From contig DATCLA010000037.1 of assembly GCA_036564195.1 (NCBI GenBank), forward strand, positions 1 through 17,365: DNA of 17,365 nt, written 5' to 3'. Every line of letters starts with the position of its first letter. Within the stretch, counting starts at the first letter, position 1. A program made the position numbers and the translations under genes. Under the pieces are notes generated by a model, which saw only the letters and a list, made by a program, of their open reading frames with translations, was not told where the DNA came from and searched no databases. Shown in pieces: positions 1-6,129 of the stretch. Origin of the DNA: DATCLA01 sp036564195 (GTDB taxonomy: Bacteria > Bacillota > UBA4882 > UBA8346).

Positions 1-2
1 CC

Positions 3-77
3 AGCAGTGTCTTAAGTATAGACCGGAAGGGAATAAGCGCAGAAATTATGAAAACGGCTTACTTTATAACTAAATAG
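3..77 (+). CDS. 3' end of an unidentified upstream gene (partial)
   Basis: From base 3 a reading frame runs 24 codons to a TAG at 75-77, ending 21 bases before the ppdK start. Its last residues (…AEIMKTAYFITK) have ordinary protein composition. A second frame is also open here, to a TAA at 71-73, so the frame choice is uncertain. In many Bacillota the gene before ppdK encodes the PPDK regulatory protein or a CBS/HTH regulator, but nothing in this short tail proves either. Confidence 0.3.
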   Translation, partial: SSVLSIDRKGISAEIMKTAYFITK

Positions 78-98
78 GGAGATAGGAGGTATTTTCTG

Positions 99-2741
99 TT
101 GACAAAGTATGTGTATTTGTTTAGTGAAGGTAATGCGACAATGCGTAATCTGCTGGGCGGCAAGGGGGCAAACCTGGCTGAGATGACCGGCTTGGGGTTA
201 CCGGTCCCGCGTGGATTTACGGTTACTACCGAGGCGTGTACCCGTTACTATCAGGATGGTAAAGTTATTGCTCCGGAGATTGAAGCAGAAATATATGAAA
301 CTTTGACTAAGGTCGAAGCGATTGTCGGCAAGAAATTTGGCGATCCGGCCAACCCCTTCCTGGTTTCGGTCCGTTCCGGAGCCAGAGCATCGATGCCCGG
401 GATGATGGATACCATTTTAAACCTGGGACTTAATGACACAGTGGTTGAAGGGTTAGCTAAATTAACCGGTAATCCCCGTTTTGCCTATGACAGTTACCGC
501 CGCTTTATCCAAATGTTCAGCGACGTTGTGATGGAAGTGGAAAAAAGTAAATTTGAAAAGATTCTGGATACGGTCAAGGAAGAAAACGGCGCCCAATATG
601 ATACGGATTTAACCGCTGATAACCTGAAGGAAGTAGTAAAACGTTATAAGGAACTCTACCAGCAAGAAAAAGGCGAGCCTTTCCCACAGGAGCCTAAGGT
701 TCAGTTATTGGAAGCGATTAAGGCCGTCTTCCGTTCTTGGGATAATCCCCGGGCCATTGTTTACCGCCGCCTCAATGATATTCCAAGCGATTGGGGTACC
801 GCAGTTAATGTCCAGGAGATGGTCTACGGTAATATGGGCAATGACTCCGGTACCGGAGTAGCGTTTACCCGTAATCCGTCCACCGGTGAAAAGAAGCTGT
901 ACGGCGAATTTTTAATGAATGCCCAAGGCGAAGATGTGGTGGCGGGAATCCGGACCCCGCAATCAATCGAACAATTGCGGGAAGTCATGCCTGAAGTCTA
1001 TAATCAGTTTGCCAAGATTGCCGAAACCTTAGAAAAGCATTATCGTGACATGCAGGATATGGAGTTTACCATTGAACGCGGGAAACTCTTCATGCTGCAG
1101 ACCCGCAACGGAAAAAGGACAGCGGCTGCTGCTTTAAAGATTGCGGTTGACCTGGTCAGCGAAGGGATGGCCACTAAAGCCGAGGCAATAACCAAGGTTG
1201 ACCCGAAACAGTTGGACGCGCTCTTACACCCAACCTTTGAACCGAAGGCCTTAAAGGCAGCCAAACCAATCGCCAAAGGATTACCGGCTTCACCGGGCGC
1301 AGCCACAGGAAAAATCTATTTTGAAGCCGAACAGGCAGTGGCGGCAGCGAAGAACGGGGAGAAGAACCTAATTTTAGTCCGGCTGGAAACCTCGCCGGAA
1401 GATATTGAAGGAATGCATGTGTCCAAGGGAATCCTGACCGGAAGAGGTGGGATGACCTCCCACGCCGCGGTAGTAGCTAGGGGCATGGGGACCTGTTGTG
1501 TGGCTGGCTGCAATGAAATTCAGATTAATGAGGCGGAAAAGTACTTTATCGATAAGAACGGTAAGAAATACCGGGAAGGCGATTGGATTTCTCTTGACGG
1601 TTCCACCGGTAATGTTTACGGTGAACAGTTACCAACCGTAGCACCGGAGATGACCGGTGACTTTGCAACATTGATGGGTTGGGCGGACGAACTGCGGACC
1701 CTTAAAGTGAGAGCTAACGCCGATACTCCGAAGGACGCCGCAGTGGCGTTGAAGTTTGGGGCAGAAGGAATCGGCCTGTGCCGTACGGAGCACATGTTCT
1801 TTGAACCGGACCGGATTCCGGCAATGCGGGAGATGATTGTGGCCCGGACGGAAGAGCAACGCCGGAAAGCCTTGGAAAAACTGCTACCGATGCAACGCAG
1901 TGACTTTGAAGGGATCTTTACCGCGATGGAAGGTAATCCGGTAACAATCCGGCTCTTAGATCCGCCGCTGCACGAATTCTTACCGCAAACGGATGAAGAT
2001 ATTGCGGCCTTGGCTAAAGAGATGGGCTTGGGCTTTGAGGAATTGAAAGGGATCATTGCCGGTTTGCATGAGTTTAATCCAATGATGGGGCACAGAGGCT
2101 GCCGTCTGGCGGTTACCTATCCGGAAATTGCCGAGATGCAAACCAGGGCGATTATTGAAGCGGCTATTAATGTCAATCAAAAAGGGATGAAAGTAGTTCC
2201 GGAAATTATGATTCCCTTGGTTGGCGAAGTAAAAGAGCTGAAGTACGTTAAAGAGGTTATCGTTAAGACCGCCGATGCCGTGATTAAAAAAGCCGGTGTA
2301 ACACTGGATTATAAAGTCGGTACCATGATTGAAATCCCCCGGGCGGCCTTAACAGCAGATGAAATCGCCAAAGAAGCGGAGTTTTTCTCCTTCGGGACCA
2401 ACGACTTAACGCAGATGACCTTCGGGTTCAGCCGGGACGATGCCGGGAAGTTCTTGGAGGAATATTATAATAAGAAGATCTATGAGTCGGATCCTTTTGC
2501 CCGGCTTGATCAGACCGGAGTAGGTAGGTTGGTGGAGATGGCGGTTAAACTTGGCAAACAGACCCGTCCCGATATCAAACTCGGGATCTGTGGCGAGCAT
2601 GGCGGAGATCCGTCTTCGGTGGAATTCTGCCACCGGGTAGGTTTAAGTTATGTCTCTTGTTCACCTTTCCGGGTACCGATTGCCCGGTTAGCTGCTGCTC
2701 AAGCTGCGGTGAAAAAAGAAGGGGATTTAGGCCAGAAATAA
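99..2741 (+). CDS. ppdK: pyruvate, phosphate dikinase
   Basis: Catalyses reversible conversion of pyruvate, ATP and phosphate to phosphoenolpyruvate, AMP and pyrophosphate in the cytoplasm; in anaerobes it often works in glycolysis or pyruvate recycling. The 880 residues are full length. The N-terminal nucleotide-binding domain opens with GGKGANLAEMTGLGLPVP. The swivelling phosphohistidine domain carries GGMTSHAAVVARG with the catalytic His at residue 455, and the Thr two residues before it is the usual regulatory phosphorylation site. The C-terminal PEP/pyruvate TIM barrel has GICGEHGGDP with Cys831. Both residue numbers coincide with the well-studied Clostridium symbiosum enzyme. The start is TTG, chosen because AGGAGGT at 84-90 lies 8 bases upstream and the protein begins as the family does. 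It is monocistronic on its 3' side, being followed by a strong terminator. Confidence 0.98.
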   Translation: MTKYVYLFSEGNATMRNLLGGKGANLAEMTGLGLPVPRGFTVTTEACTRYYQDGKVIAPEIEAEIYETLTKVEAIVGKKFGDPANPFLVSVRSGARASMPGMMDTILNLGLNDTVVEGLAKLTGNPRFAYDSYRRFIQMFSDVVMEVEKSKFEKILDTVKEENGAQYDTDLTADNLKEVVKRYKELYQQEKGEPFPQEPKVQLLEAIKAVFRSWDNPRAIVYRRLNDIPSDWGTAVNVQEMVYGNMGNDSGTGVAFTRNPSTGEKKLYGEFLMNAQGEDVVAGIRTPQSIEQLREVMPEVYNQFAKIAETLEKHYRDMQDMEFTIERGKLFMLQTRNGKRTAAAALKIAVDLVSEGMATKAEAITKVDPKQLDALLHPTFEPKALKAAKPIAKGLPASPGAATGKIYFEAEQAVAAAKNGEKNLILVRLETSPEDIEGMHVSKGILTGRGGMTSHAAVVARGMGTCCVAGCNEIQINEAEKYFIDKNGKKYREGDWISLDGSTGNVYGEQLPTVAPEMTGDFATLMGWADELRTLKVRANADTPKDAAVALKFGAEGIGLCRTEHMFFEPDRIPAMREMIVARTEEQRRKALEKLLPMQRSDFEGIFTAMEGNPVTIRLLDPPLHEFLPQTDEDIAALAKEMGLGFEELKGIIAGLHEFNPMMGHRGCRLAVTYPEIAEMQTRAIIEAAINVNQKGMKVVPEIMIPLVGEVKELKYVKEVIVKTADAVIKKAGVTLDYKVGTMIEIPRAALTADEIAKEAEFFSFGTNDLTQMTFGFSRDDAGKFLEEYYNKKIYESDPFARLDQTGVGRLVEMAVKLGKQTRPDIKLGICGEHGGDPSSVEFCHRVGLSYVSCSPFRVPIARLAAAQAAVKKEGDLGQK

Positions 2742-2756
2742 TTGCCTTGAAACACG

Positions 2757-2801
2757 AAAAGACAAGCGGAGTTACAAAATTACCGCTTGTCTTTTTTTTT
2801 T
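2757..2801 (+). terminator. Rho-independent terminator of ppdK
   Basis: A 13-bp perfect stem (AAAAGACAAGCGG at 2757-2769 with its complement at 2783-2795), a 13-base loop and an unbroken run of ten Ts (2792-2801), starting 15 bases after the ppdK stop codon. Confidence 0.95.
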
Positions 2802-2810
2802 GCGCCCAGC

Positions 2811-3173
2811 ATGGAGCATAACTTAGTGGTGCAACTCCGCGGTTATCAGATTTTAGCCCGTTCCGGCAGTTTAAATTATTTGGCAAAAATCGTGCTCCAT
2901 CATCATGAACGTTGGGACGGACGCGGCTATCCTGCCGGATTAAAAGGTGAGGACATTCCCTTAAGTTCATGAATTATCGCGGTTTGTGACGCCATTGATG
3001 CCATGACATCCCTACGACCTTACCGGAAACCCCTTATGCAAGCGGAGTGTTTCCGGAAGTTGTATCAAAGTTGGGGCAAACAATTTGATCCCGCTATTTT
3101 AAAAGTGATGGTGGAATCGCGATTCTCGGTTTTTGGAAATGCTATGGTTGTGGCTGAAAGGTTGATTTTATGA
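2811..3173 (+). pseudogene. HD-GYP domain phosphodiesterase, C-terminal remnant with internal stop
   Basis: The frame encodes the second half of an HD-GYP domain, the cyclic di-GMP phosphodiesterase fold: VLHHHERWDGRGYPAGLKG, then the conserved IIAVCDAIDAMTS and LRPYRKPL block. The HHE and GYP signature residues are intact. Two defects make it a remnant. Everything before the motif, including the HD metal site, is missing, so homology begins right at the ppdK terminator. A TGA at 2970-2972 also interrupts the frame exactly where the family usually has Arg (…PLSS-R-IIAV…), consistent with one CGA to TGA change. Reading continues in frame to the TGA at 3171-3173. The 5' truncation makes function unlikely even with readthrough. 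Confidence 0.88.
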
Positions 3174-3207
3174 ACCTCAGCTGCTCCAATTTAGCCCCAG
3201 ATTAATT

Positions 3208-3909
3208 ATGAGGGCAATGAGGTTTATGATGAGACCATCTTCAAATAGTTTTAATAGTTGGTATCTCCAAAAAATCGGGAATTACCAACCATCCGATTAT
3301 TTATTATCAATCATTGCTTACCATTCAGCTCCGGTCTTGGAAGGGGAGAAACCAGCCGTATTATTGACTTTAGGTAATGCGGGAAACCGAAAGTTGAATG
3401 AGGTATGGCTAAAAAATCGGGAACAGCTGCCCGCTGCGGGGAACTTTCGCTATTTTGAATTACTGCGCATCCCGGAACGGACAGTGGTACTTTTTTATCA
3501 TCCGGGCTTGCTTCAAGAAGTGTTATGGGAGGAGTCCGCTGCGGACTATTTAAGATCCTGTGGCTACCGGAAAGAACTGACTGTGGAGACTGCCTTAGCC
3601 GACTTGAAAACCAGATATCGGACTGGGTGCCCTCATGAAATCGGGATCTTTCTCGGAATCCCTTTACCGGACGTTCTGGGTTTTATTGCTAATCGGGGGA
3701 AAAAGGCCCTGGCAAACGGTTATTGGAAAGTATATCATGACCCTGCCCCTAAATTAGCTTTATTCTCCCGTTATCAGCAAGCCAAAGATGGTTTTGTCAG
3801 ATTCATGATGGCGGGTAAGGGACCGCAAGATTATCTATGGCACAAAATAGCGGTAATTACTGAACAGCCGGAGAGGCTGAAAAATAACAGTGACGTCGTA
3901 ATTGATTAA
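3208..3909 (+). CDS. DUF3793 family protein
   Basis: A soluble protein of up to 233 residues recognised as DUF3793 by the block PHEIGIFLGIPLPDVLGFI (residues 142-160) and the later GYWKVYHDP segment (171-179). The biochemical role of the family is unknown. It is common in anaerobic Bacillota next to ferrous-iron uptake genes (feoA, feoB), Cys-rich FeoB-associated proteins and flavodoxins. The following 59-residue gene and flavodoxin fragment fit that context. Several in-frame ATGs lie at 3208, 3217, 3226 and 3229. The longest is given, but GAGGT just upstream of 3229 favours a start at 3226 or 3229. The gene follows the HD-GYP remnant by 34 bases and lies 19 bases before the next gene, so the two probably share a transcript. 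No signal peptide or membrane segment is seen. Confidence 0.85.
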   Translation: MRAMRFMMRPSSNSFNSWYLQKIGNYQPSDYLLSIIAYHSAPVLEGEKPAVLLTLGNAGNRKLNEVWLKNREQLPAAGNFRYFELLRIPERTVVLFYHPGLLQEVLWEESAADYLRSCGYRKELTVETALADLKTRYRTGCPHEIGIFLGIPLPDVLGFIANRGKKALANGYWKVYHDPAPKLALFSRYQQAKDGFVRFMMAGKGPQDYLWHKIAVITEQPERLKNNSDVVID

Positions 3910-3928
3910 TTTTTGAGGAGGTGTCCGG

Positions 3929-4108
3929 ATGAAAGCATGGGTGATCATGTCAGGAGTAATCGCTTTTTTAGTAGGAATAACCATTTGGAGCGTTTTACGG
4001 GCGATTCGTAACGGCTCCGGTTGCGGACCGTGCTGCGGGGGATACGCTTTAAAAAAACCGGACTCATCGGCTGGTGGAGGGGATGGATTTGTTCCGGTAA
4101 ATAAATGA
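3929..4108 (+). CDS. FeoB-associated Cys-rich membrane protein
   Basis: A 59-residue protein with one N-terminal membrane helix (about residues 4-23, AWVIMSGVIAFLVGITIWSV), a short basic stretch (RAIRNGSG), and a CGPCCGG cluster with Cys32, Cys35 and Cys36, then a polar Gly-rich tail. This architecture matches the small Cys-rich proteins encoded beside feoB, thought to assist ferrous-iron transport at the membrane. The start is supported by GAGGAGG at 3915-3921, 7 bases upstream. It stands between a DUF3793 gene and a flavodoxin start, as in feo clusters, but no feoA or feoB gene is in this window. Confidence 0.82.
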   Translation: MKAWVIMSGVIAFLVGITIWSVLRAIRNGSGCGPCCGGYALKKPDSSAGGGDGFVPVNK

Positions 4109-4157
4109 GAGCGATTTTGAGAGGTTGGATGGAAATTAAAGTAGAGGAGGATTCAGA

Positions 4158-4220
4158 ATGAAAAATATCGTGGTTGTTTATTGGATTGGTACGGGCAATA
4201 CCCGAAAAAACTTCCGATAA
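4158..4220 (+). pseudogene. flavodoxin, truncated after the FMN phosphate loop
   Basis: A strong ribosome site (GAGGAGG, 4144-4150) precedes an ATG whose product begins MKNIVVVYWIGTGNT. This is the first beta strand and FMN phosphate-binding loop of a flavodoxin, where the usual loop is S/T-GTGNT. After about 15 codons the homology ends at about 4202 and the frame closes at a TAA (4218-4220), giving only 20 codons. From there the sequence is an antisense IS256-type transposase scrap. The retained ribosome site and start suggest recent loss. The identification rests on a short motif plus the feo-type neighbourhood. Confidence 0.7.
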
Positions 4221-4372
4221 TGTTTCAATCAAGCCCAGACATTTATCACCCACAAATAGTTGGGTTCCGGAAAGGCCACGTTCTTTAAGGTATCGTAGTT
4301 AACTTCTCCGGCTTTAGTTAGCAATTTGCGATTGTAATATCCAGCTCGCGTGTCTTTGCGGGCTTCATAAGG
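4203..4372 (-). pseudogene. IS256-family transposase remnant
   Basis: Read on the minus strand, 4372-4295 encodes a piece containing EARKDTRAGYYNRKLLTKAG, like the N-terminal third of IS256-type (mutator) transposases. Bases 4292-4206, in another frame, encode YLKERGLSGTQLFVGDKC followed by LGLIETLSEVF, the family's middle region around the second catalytic Asp. The two pieces are joined by an internal deletion with frame change, and both outer ends of the gene are missing. The remnant stops exactly where the flavodoxin homology stops, so a deletion rather than a clean insertion made this junction. It is a different lineage from the intact transposase at 15099-16316. Confidence 0.8.
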
Positions 4373-4558
4373 GAGTCACCTTTAGTATTTTTTGTACGGT
4401 AACTTAAATCTACCACTTGAGGTCTCCCTTTACAATTGTGCGAAAAATATTATACGTTATTATTATTTGTAATAGTTGAAGGCTTTTTGGCCGGATTATT
4501 ACAATCATTGAAGAATATAAAAAGTTGACCGGATTTGTTCCTATTCACTGATATATAT

Positions 4559-4702
4559 TTACTTTTTCCTCGAATTTAAAATAAAAATAATGTAATTATT
4601 AAGAGATCTACCTTGCTCTTTGGCTTCGGCTTCTAATTGTCGTTTAAGTTCTTTAGGAATAGTTAGGTTGATTCTGGTATTGATATTTTCATTTATTGGC
4701 AT
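4559..4702 (-). CDS. small ribbon-helix-helix (Arc/CopG-like) DNA-binding protein
   Basis: A 47-residue minus-strand gene. A beta strand RINLTIP (residues 10-16) is followed by helix PKELKRQLEAEAKEQG and a second helix SLNNYIIFILNSR, the order found in Arc/CopG/HicB-type ribbon-helix-helix dimers. Residues of the strand would contact the major groove. The ATG is preceded by GAGGTGA on the minus strand with a 4-base gap. Upstream lie two copies of an ACACCACCGTG site (4735-4782), suggesting autoregulation. No toxin-like partner is adjacent, so it is either an orphan antitoxin-like regulator or the survivor of a broken module. The call is structural, from pattern, not from a family match. Confidence 0.72.
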   Translation of the reverse strand: MPINENINTRINLTIPKELKRQLEAEAKEQGRSLNNYIIFILNSRKK

Positions 4703-4734
4703 TATATCACCTCATATGTATTTTGCCAAAAACA

Positions 4735-4782
4735 ACACCACCGTGATATAATTTTTTTGCATTTACTACACCACCGTGGTGT
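4735..4782. promoter_or_regulatory. paired operator-like sites upstream of the RHH gene
   Basis: Two copies of ACACCACCGTG lie 33 bases apart (starts at 4735 and 4768), about three helical turns, so on one face of the DNA. The distal copy extends to a perfect odd-centred palindrome, ACACCAC-C-GTGGTGT (4768-4782); the proximal copy is a degenerate version. They sit 33-80 bases before the minus-strand RHH start, where a promoter is expected. Binding by that protein is inferred from position and symmetry. Confidence 0.55.
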
Positions 4783-4910
4783 GATAAGTTAATAGTTAAG
4801 ACTAGAAACTTATAGTTGAAAACAATCTTGTTGGTTAAAAACCGGTATCATATCAATAGAAATAACATCCAATAACATTGCACTTTCAAAAGATACAAAC
4901 AATTAAAGAT

Positions 4911-4931
4911 TTAACAATTATAAATTGTTAA
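4911..4931. repeat. inverted repeat TTAACAATT-ATA-AATTGTTAA
   Basis: A perfect 9-bp inverted repeat with a 3-base centre, 41 bases before the ATG at 4973. It could be an operator for the small gene downstream or a weak RNA hairpin. The surrounding 4783-4972 is AT-rich and otherwise shows no gene. Confidence 0.4.
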
Positions 4932-4972
4932 TTATACGATGTAAACTTACACTTTTAATTAGGGAGGTTCAT

Positions 4973-5281
4973 ATGCTTTCCTACAAATCCACCGGCATCA
5001 AAAAACTGATCTTTGAACGTATCTGCCAAATCGATCAAGAAATAGTCGAAGCTGATCCCGAATACAAAAAATTAGGGGAGCGCCCCAGTGAACTGCTGAA
5101 GCTGCTCGCTGCCAAACTGTCCCCGGAGGATCAGGAGTTGTTAAATGAGTACGACGATAAAAATTTTGAACAAATTATCCGCAGGGACGAACTCTACTAC
5201 AGCCGGGGATTGATGGAAGGGATCATCCTCTGTTATTGGGTATTAGCGGTAGGCAGGGGCGAGCGGGATATTGATGTTTGA
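4973..5281 (+). CDS. small helical protein of unknown function (DUF6809-like)
   Basis: A 102-residue cytoplasmic protein, predicted mostly helical. An N-terminal stretch (KKLIFERICQIDQEIVEADP) is followed by EYKKLGERPSELLKLLAAKL and a C-terminal helix YYSRGLMEGIILCYWVLAVG. The layout (…PEYK.L, E..E.L…LSPEDQELL, then a Gly-containing hydrophobic final helix) recalls the short DUF6809 proteins of Clostridia, but the match is from memory and weak. The ATG at 4973 is chosen over the upstream start at 4925 because AGGGAGGT (4961-4968) is well placed only for it. It appears to be a single gene, followed by structured non-coding DNA. No signal peptide, Cys pair or catalytic motif is seen. Confidence 0.65.
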   Translation: MLSYKSTGIKKLIFERICQIDQEIVEADPEYKKLGERPSELLKLLAAKLSPEDQELLNEYDDKNFEQIIRRDELYYSRGLMEGIILCYWVLAVGRGERDIDV

Positions 5282-5315
5282 GAATTAAAGGAATGATGGT
5301 ATTAATGAATGCCGA

Positions 5316-5436
5316 TAGGAGGCGCAGCCCGCCCTCCTACACCTCCAGGGCAAAGGGGTTTAGCCGGAAACCCTTTGAACCTACCGGCCAGAGGAAACCC
5401 CTAGGTCCATTTATCCCCGGCCGTCCCTGGCCGGGG
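5316..5436. repeat. cluster of three GC-rich hairpins in a gene-free stretch
   Basis: Three strong inverted repeats follow one another: TAGGAGG/CCTCCTA (5316-5322 with 5333-5339), CAAAGGGGTTT/AAACCCTTTG (5351-5361 with 5368-5377, one bulged G), and CCCCGGCC/GGCCGGGG (5415-5422 with 5429-5436). The segment is much richer in GC than its surroundings. An open frame crosses it (5278-5487), but its composition (Arg/Pro/Gly-rich) is that of translated hairpins, and it has no family resemblance. The absence of T-runs argues against terminators. It may be a dispersed intergenic repeat or a structured RNA. Confidence 0.5.
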
Positions 5437-5583
5437 TACTTGTTAAAAGGATTAATGGTCATAGCCTTTCGGTTGAATCGATTTTAATTGATCGACCCAA
5501 GATAATGTAACATATTAAGGTCTAAGAAACTAATTGCCTAGCGTTTGGCTTGTTTACTTTATAATCCTGATCGGACCTTTTTT

Positions 5584-5637
5584 CCTCCGGGGTGCGGTAT
5601 ATTGGTCCAACATTTCCTGCTGCAATACCCTCGGAGG
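5584..5637. other. imperfect 54-base hairpin upstream of the arsR promoter
   Basis: CCTCCGGGG (5584-5592) pairs with CCCTCGGAGG (5628-5637) over 9 bp including one G-U, with a further TGC/GCA pairing inside. It is not followed by a T-run on either strand. It separates the hairpin cluster from the arsR promoter; role unknown. The rest of 5440-5660 shows nothing recognisable. Confidence 0.35.
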
Positions 5638-5662
5638 ATTATATTATTCTCTGATTTTCAGA

Positions 5663-5717
5663 TTGACAAAATTTGATATGACGCATATACTAATTACATA
5701 TTAAATAATTTTGATAT
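5663..5717 (+). promoter_or_regulatory. arsR promoter with ArsR operator half-sites
   Basis: A near-perfect sigma-A promoter: TTGACA (5663-5668), a 17-base spacer, TATACT (5686-5691). The half-site TTTGATAT lies inside the spacer (5672-5679) and recurs at 5710-5717 near the ribosome site. The same half-site forms a full palindrome at 6079-6098. Placement inside the spacer fits repression by ArsR blocking RNA polymerase. Confidence 0.8.
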
Positions 5718-5728
5718 GAGGTAATTGC

Positions 5729-6043
5729 TTGGATAATATATTTGAGAAACATGCAAAAGTCTTCAAAGCCTTTTGTGACCCAAAACGCCTGCAGATACTT
5801 GAGTTATTGCGGGGCGGTGAAAAATGCGCTTGTGAATTGTTGGAACAATTGGACTTGGGGCAGTCAGGGCTTTCTTACCATATGAAGATTTTGGTTGAGT
5901 CGGGTATTGTGGAGAGCCGGCAGGAAGGCAAATGGACCTATTACAAAATCAGCGCAAAGGGCAGTGAATATGCAATTGCTCTACTAAAGGAACTAACCAC
6001 ACCAAACACGGTTACGGAAGAAAATAGTTGTTGCGAAAGATAA
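5729..6043 (+). CDS. arsR: ArsR/SmtB family metalloregulator
   Basis: A 104-residue winged-helix repressor that leaves its operator when it binds a metalloid or metal. The conserved FCDPKRLQILELL (residues 15-27) opens the fold. Cys33 and Cys35 in EKCACELLEQL occupy the position of the ELCVCDL trivalent-arsenic site, the recognition helix is about 45-55 (QSGLSYHMKIL), and the wing follows (EGKWTYYKI). A further Cys pair lies at the C-terminus (Cys101, Cys102) and Cys16 is close to the site, so extra thiol ligands are possible. The TTG start is supported by TGAGGT at 5717-5722. It heads an operon with the permease, DUF2703 and thioredoxin genes. TTTGATAT half-sites in its promoter and a palindrome after it suggest autoregulation. 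Confidence 0.93.
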   Translation: MDNIFEKHAKVFKAFCDPKRLQILELLRGGEKCACELLEQLDLGQSGLSYHMKILVESGIVESRQEGKWTYYKISAKGSEYAIALLKELTTPNTVTEENSCCER

Positions 6044-6066
6044 AGGCCATCCGTTTGATGGCTTTT
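6042..6066 (+). terminator. weak hairpin between arsR and the permease gene
   Basis: AAAGGCCATC (6042-6051) and GATGGCTTTT (6057-6066) form a 10-bp stem with one G-U and a 5-base loop, ending in four Ts and overlapping the arsR stop. It looks like an attenuator or partial terminator that lowers expression of the downstream genes relative to arsR. Confidence 0.5.
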
Positions 6067-6078
6067 AACAAGCTAAAT

Positions 6079-6098
6079 ATATCAAAAGTTTTTGATAT
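6079..6098. promoter_or_regulatory. palindromic ArsR operator
   Basis: A perfect inverted repeat ATATCAAAA-GT-TTTTGATAT, 31 bases before the permease ATG. Its half-site TTTGATAT is the one repeated in the arsR promoter, which suggests a second ArsR binding site controlling the permease separately. Confidence 0.7.
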
Positions 6099-6129
6099 GA
6101 TTGTCCATTTTTAGAAAGTGGGTTATCTG

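Noticed and set aside
1616..2056. 146-codon minus-strand ORF inside ppdK
   Set aside because: A shadow frame of a highly conserved coding sequence, without start signals or homology.
3945..4253. 102-codon minus-strand ORF
   Set aside because: Only its first about 17 codons match the IS256 transposase remnant; the rest is antisense to the Cys-rich membrane protein and flavodoxin start.
4906..4920. AAGATTTAACAATTA also occurs in the transposase gene near 15112, suggesting an IS footprint
   Set aside because: The shared word is short and AT-only in character; flanking bases do not match and no inverted repeat end is present.
5278..5487. 69-codon Arg/Pro/Gly-rich ORF after the small helical gene
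   Set aside because: It reads through three perfect hairpins, has no ribosome site of its own and no family resemblance.
5584..5637. Terminator before the arsR promoter
   Set aside because: The stem is good, but there is no T-run after it on either strand (the plus-strand T-run precedes it), so termination is not supported.
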